8,891 bases of DNA, taken from the NCBI GenBank assembly GCA_014360855.1, contig JACIWP010000122.1, forward strand, positions 1 through 8,891. The letters are read 5' to 3'. Position 1 is the stretch's first letter, and every line of letters begins with the position of its first letter. The notes under the pieces are model-generated. The model had not been told where the DNA came from and ran no database searches. It worked only from the letters and a program-made list of their open reading frames with translations. Source of the DNA: Anaerolineae bacterium. GTDB taxonomy: Bacteria > Chloroflexota > Anaerolineae > JACIWP01. Shown here piece by piece: positions 5,723 through 8,891 of this stretch. The translations under genes were made by a program, and so were the position numbers.

Positions 5723-7645
5723 ATGAAACCGAGTTCCACACCGCCCCGGGCGCCGCGCCGCTGGAGCAACGTCCCGCCAGAGGAACCCACGCGGGTTCCC
5801 CCGCCGGCATCGGCCGCTCCTGTCCCCTTGAAGCCGAACTGGCTCTTGATCGTGGTGATTTTCCTGGCCATTGCGCTGGCATTGGTGGTGGGCGCCGGCG
5901 TCCTTGGTTATTTTGACGGCTTGAAAGACCGGGAGGAGCGTCTCCAGACGGAAGCACTGGAGCATTACCGCGCCGGCGTGGCGCATATGGAGGCCGGCGA
6001 ATATGAGCTGGCCCAGGCCGAGTTCGAGCAGGCTATCCGACTGCGGCCCGATTTCCAGCCGGCCTGGCAGCGTCTGCGCGAAAGCCAGGTGTATCTGGAG
6101 GCCATCCCTACCCCCACTTCTGTTCCCCTGCCAACGATGACGCCGGCCGTGGAACAAGGCGAAGGTACACCGCCCCCACTGAGCGCCTGGCTGGCAGAGG
6201 CGCGATCCCTGTTTCAGGCCGGCCAATACATGGACGCGGTAGACCGCATCAACGATATCCTGAAGGTTGACCCCAATTACGAACCTGAATTGATCGCCGA
6301 CCTGCTCTTCCAGTGCTATTACCAGGAGGCACTGCGGCTGGTTGGAGAAGATCGGATGGAGGAGGCGCTCCGGCTCTTCGACCTGGCGCTGGCCATCCGG
6401 CCGGATGACCAGGTGGTGAAGCGCGAGCGCGAGCTGGCCGCCGGCTATCTCTCAGCCATTGGCTTCTGGGGAGCGGATTGGCAGAAGGCGGTAGAGGGGT
6501 TTGCCTCCTTGTATCGTGCTCGGCCGGACTACAAGGACGTTGCCAGCCGGCTCTTCAACGCCTATGTCGCCTACGGGGATATGTTGGCGGAACAGGGCGC
6601 CTGGTGCCAGGCCGCCGAGCAGTACACTAATGCCGCCAATCTGCAGGCCAAACCGCAGGTGGTGCAGAAACGCGATCAGATGGTGGATTACTGTCAGCGC
6701 AACGTGCCGCCCCCCTCCCCCGCGGAGGGGACGGGGACGCCTTCACCAGAGGCGACGCCGGGGACGCCGATGCCGGCGGGTGAAAATGCCGCCGCGCTCC
6801 GCGAACTGGGCCTGAGCGGGCAGATATACTACGCGGTGTACGATGACGTCCGCCGTGAATATGTCCTGTACGCCGTCGGGCTTACCGGCTCTGCGCCGAT
6901 TGAGGTGTTTGCCGGCGTCCACCATCCTCAAGTGGATCGCAGTGGCAGGCAGTTGGTGGTGCGCGCGCTCAGCGGCGTCGGTACCCTGGGGCTCTACGTG
7001 ATTGACTTGAGCGCCGGCGTCCCGCCGGCGTTCCACCTGATCACCTCGTACACCCAAGATTTGTACCCGTCCTTCTCGCCCGATGGCCAGGAGGTGGTCT
7101 TTACGTCAGACCGCATGAGCAAGCGGGTGTGGACATTGTTCACCACCTGGGCCGGCGGGGAGGCGGAGCCGCGCCCCCTCATCCCAGGCCAGACACCGGC
7201 GTGGTCTCCGCGCGGCGATACCATTGCCTACAAAGGGTGTGACGAGAGCGGCAATCAATGCGGCATCTATCTGTACCGTATTGCCGATGGGGCGCGCCAG
7301 GCGATCCTGTTGGACCCCAGCGCCGGCTTCCCCGCCTGGTCGCCGGACGGCACCCGCCTCGCCTTCATGTCCAACCGCGACGGCAACTGGGAGATTTATC
7401 TGATCGGCGCAGACGGTCAGGGGTTACGCCGGTTCACCGTGCATCCTGCCAGCGACGGACTGCCGGCGTGGTCACCGGATGGCAAAGCCATCGCGTTCCT
7501 CTCGGATCGCGATGGCCAGTGGTCAATTTATGTCAAGCTCGTGGATGATAACCGGATGGCGCAGGTTATCACCCTGCAGACCCATTATGCGGATTGGCTG
7601 ATGGAGCGCATTACCTGGGGGCCGGAGGTCAAGCTGTTGCCATAG
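5723..7645 (+). CDS. Single-pass membrane protein with TPR repeats and a C-terminal PD40/TolB-like beta-propeller
   Basis: A 640-residue protein from ATG 5723. Residues 1-38 are a Pro/Arg-rich cytoplasmic tail; residues 40-63 form one transmembrane helix (NWLLIVVIFLAIALALVVGA, then GVLG). The rest should be outside the membrane by the positive-inside rule. TPR-like helical pairs cover about 76-125 (EHYRAGVAHMEAGEYELAQ from 80), 154-187 and 194-235, with further helical repeats to about 325; two Pro/Thr-rich linkers (129-152, 328-352) separate the parts. From about 365 a beta-propeller carries repeated PD40 motifs: PSFSPDGQEVVF (449-460), PAWSPRGDTIAY (492-503), PAWSPDGTRLAF (537-548) and PAWSPDGKAIAF (581-592), each followed by SD/SNRDG-like turns. 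Such domains bind proteins or glycans; no catalytic site is seen. As the last gene of the operon it may scaffold or sense at the cell surface together with the DUF5107 protein (inference). Confidence 0.87.
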   Translation: MKPSSTPPRAPRRWSNVPPEEPTRVPPPASAAPVPLKPNWLLIVVIFLAIALALVVGAGVLGYFDGLKDREERLQTEALEHYRAGVAHMEAGEYELAQAEFEQAIRLRPDFQPAWQRLRESQVYLEAIPTPTSVPLPTMTPAVEQGEGTPPPLSAWLAEARSLFQAGQYMDAVDRINDILKVDPNYEPELIADLLFQCYYQEALRLVGEDRMEEALRLFDLALAIRPDDQVVKRERELAAGYLSAIGFWGADWQKAVEGFASLYRARPDYKDVASRLFNAYVAYGDMLAEQGAWCQAAEQYTNAANLQAKPQVVQKRDQMVDYCQRNVPPPSPAEGTGTPSPEATPGTPMPAGENAAALRELGLSGQIYYAVYDDVRREYVLYAVGLTGSAPIEVFAGVHHPQVDRSGRQLVVRALSGVGTLGLYVIDLSAGVPPAFHLITSYTQDLYPSFSPDGQEVVFTSDRMSKRVWTLFTTWAGGEAEPRPLIPGQTPAWSPRGDTIAYKGCDESGNQCGIYLYRIADGARQAILLDPSAGFPAWSPDGTRLAFMSNRDGNWEIYLIGADGQGLRRFTVHPASDGLPAWSPDGKAIAFLSDRDGQWSIYVKLVDDNRMAQVITLQTHYADWLMERITWGPEVKLLP

Positions 7646-7660
7646 CCGCCGGCGCGTCCC

Positions 7661-8083
7661 TTACTGCCCTTTCAGGCCGCGCTTCTCCTCGATCTTGCGG
7701 GCGAAGCGGTCCAGGGCGATGATCGCCCGCTCGTGTATGCCCTCACCGACCACTTCCCGCTCGTCCGCGGCGGTGACGCGAAAGGTCAGCCGCCGGCCGT
7801 CTACCGCGATCAGCTCCGCCCGCGCCGTGACCGTCATGCCCAAAGGGGTCGGCGCCTTGTGGGTGACGTCCACTCGCACGCCCACCGTGCGGTATCCATC
7901 TGGCAGAAGGTGGTCCACCGCCATCACGGCGGCGCGCTCCATCATGCGCACCATTTCTGGGGTCGCCAGCACATCCACGCCGCCGCTCCCCAGATGCCGG
8001 GCGGTGTGTTCCTGCTCCACCACCAAGGAGTATTCGGCCTGAAGCCCGGGGCGCAGGTTGTCGAAGAGGGGGACCTCGTTCAT
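7661..8083 (-). CDS. FlK-like hotdog-fold thioesterase
   Basis: A 140-residue protein of the thioesterase superfamily branch typified by fluoroacetyl-CoA thioesterase FlK. Residues 34-52 (GGVDVLATPEMVRMMERAA) contain Thr41 and Glu49, and His75 lies in VDVTHKAPTP (71-80). These match by position and spacing the Thr42/Glu50/His76 catalytic triad of FlK. Arg119 in GIHERAI corresponds to a further conserved arginine. Family members hydrolyse acyl-CoA thioesters in the cytoplasm; specificity for fluoroacetate should not be assumed, since most homologues lack an assigned substrate. ATG 8083-8081 overlaps the ftsH stop by 4 bases (ATGA), with AAGGAGG 10 bases upstream inside ftsH, so translation is probably coupled to ftsH. 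The stop codon faces the operon on the other strand across 15 bp. Confidence 0.88.
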   Translation of the reverse strand: MNEVPLFDNLRPGLQAEYSLVVEQEHTARHLGSGGVDVLATPEMVRMMERAAVMAVDHLLPDGYRTVGVRVDVTHKAPTPLGMTVTARAELIAVDGRRLTFRVTAADEREVVGEGIHERAIIALDRFARKIEEKRGLKGQ

Positions 8084-8891
8084 GCCGGCCGAGCCTCCTT
8101 CTCCGCCCCTACTGCCCGCTGTTCCGCCGCCAGCATAGATTCCACGAGCGAGCGGAATGTATCGCCATCCAGCGTCTCCTGCTCAATAAGCTTTTGGGCG
8201 ACCGCATCCAGCACTGTCCGATGTTCCCGCAGGATAACCTTCGCCTGTTCGTACGCCTGGGAGATGATTGTGCGTACCTCGTGGTCAATCAATCGGGCGA
8301 TCTGTTCGCTGTAATTGCGGTGCTCCCCGATTTCCCGTCCCAGGAAGACCAGCTCCTCCTTCTGGCCGAAGGTCATCGGGCCGAGCTTCTCGCTCATGCC
8401 GTATTCCTTGACCATGCGTCTGGCCAACCGCGTGGCCCGTTCGAGATCATCGCTGGCGCCGGTCCACATCTCGTTGAACACGATTTCCTCCGCCGCGCGC
8501 CCGCCCAGCATGCTGGCAATCTCGTCATAAAACTTCTCGCGGGACTGCAGAAGATGGTCGTCTTGCGGGAGGAAAAGCGTATAGCCGACCGCCATGCCGC
8601 GGGAGATGATGCTGACCTTGTGCACCGGGTCGCAGTGCGGCAGGAAATGCCGCACCAGGGCATGGCCGGCCTCGTGGTAAGCGATGACGCGCTTCTCTTC
8701 CTCGGAGATGAGCCGGCTCTTGCGCTCCGGGCCGGCGATGACCCGCTCGATGGCCTCTTGCAGTTCCGCCATCCCGATGGCCTTCTTGTTGCGACGCGCC
8801 GCCAGGATGGCCGCCTCGTTCACCAGGTTCTCCAGGTCCGCTCCTACAAATCCCGGCGTCTCCCGCGCGATCACGTCCAGGTCCACATCCG
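8080..8891 (-). CDS. ftsH: ATP-dependent zinc metalloprotease FtsH, C-terminal part (truncated at window edge)
   Basis: The visible 270 or so residues cover the end of the AAA+ module and the whole peptidase domain; the membrane segments and the Walker motifs lie beyond the right edge. Counting from the codon at 8886, the AAA+ lid/sensor-2 segment is ARETPGFVGADLENLVNEAA (7-26). The zinc-binding HEAGH is at 71-75 and the third zinc ligand is probably Asp147 in TGASDDLERAT (142-152). Other hallmarks are SMLGGRAAEEIVF (125-137) and MVKEYGMSEKLGPMTFG (158-174). FtsH is a membrane-anchored hexamer that unfolds and degrades membrane and regulatory proteins. The C-terminus ends soon after the peptidase helices, with a short Ala/Glu-rich tail. 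The reading frame stays open to base 8891, so the codon at 8886 (GTG) is an internal valine, not a start. The FlK-like gene is coupled downstream. Confidence 0.96.
   Translation of the reverse strand, partial: DVDLDVIARETPGFVGADLENLVNEAAILAARRNKKAIGMAELQEAIERVIAGPERKSRLISEEEKRVIAYHEAGHALVRHFLPHCDPVHKVSIISRGMAVGYTLFLPQDDHLLQSREKFYDEIASMLGGRAAEEIVFNEMWTGASDDLERATRLARRMVKEYGMSEKLGPMTFGQKEELVFLGREIGEHRNYSEQIARLIDHEVRTIISQAYEQAKVILREHRTVLDAVAQKLIEQETLDGDTFRSLVESMLAAEQRAVGAEKEARPA
8094..8100 (-). promoter_or_regulatory. Strong ribosome binding site of the FlK-like gene, inside ftsH
   Basis: AAGGAGG on the minus strand (8100-8094) lies 10 bases before ATG 8083. Together with the ATGA overlap it indicates independent initiation plus coupling to ftsH translation. 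Confidence 0.6.

Noticed and set aside
5210..6226. 338-codon minus-strand open frame across the lipoprotein/TPR gene junction
   Set aside because: It crosses two well-supported genes, is Arg/Gly/Pro-rich, and shows no recognisable domain.
7646..7660. Bidirectional terminator between the convergent genes
   Set aside because: The 15-bp gap is GC-rich with only a short CGCCGGCG palindrome and no T run, so no intrinsic terminator is supported.

Overview
The window most likely comes from an uncultured bacterium of the Chloroflexota, probably Anaerolineae-like. This is inferred from style, not from a marker gene. The evidence is GC-rich coding DNA saturated with the word GCCGGC, secreted proteins with long Pro/Ser/Thr-rich linkers, a DUF5107 mutarotase-like lipoprotein, a TPR plus PD40 propeller membrane protein, and an FtsH peptidase. 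No RNA gene, CRISPR array, transposase or integrase was seen.

Left arm (1-793, minus strand): a ZIP-family metal transporter runs off the left edge and carries an apparent one-base frameshift near its N-terminus. A complete DJ-1/PfpI-family protein lies 16 bp upstream of it in the same orientation. Next (933-2693, minus) is a GmrSD-type protein with an N-terminal DUF262 and a C-terminal DUF1524/HNH domain, a likely type IV restriction or anti-phage nuclease. Its DNA is visibly AT-richer than its surroundings and almost lacks GCCGGC, as expected of an acquired gene. Just beyond its promoter, at 2966-3024, lies a decayed scrap made of a piece of the ZIP gene joined to a piece of the PfpI gene, in the same order and orientation as the intact copies on the other side of the nuclease gene. 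The defence gene therefore sits between intact genes and a relic of the same pair.

Centre (3052-7645, plus strand): a promoter with a perfect TATAAT precedes three co-directional genes. They encode an unrecognised soluble helical protein, a secreted DUF5107 protein, and a single-pass membrane protein with TPRs and a C-terminal PD40 beta-propeller. Spacings of 36 and 46 bp suggest one operon for an envelope or carbohydrate-related function, which remains inference.

Right arm (7661-8891, minus strand): ftsH, truncated at the window edge, overlaps by 4 bp a downstream FlK-like hotdog thioesterase that retains the Thr/Glu/His catalytic pattern. This pair converges on the central operon with only 15 bp between stop codons.

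The strongest leads are the ZIP/PfpI relic beside the nuclease gene, the uncharacterised three-gene envelope operon, and translational coupling of a FlK-like thioesterase to ftsH. I did not find a clearly new multi-gene system.
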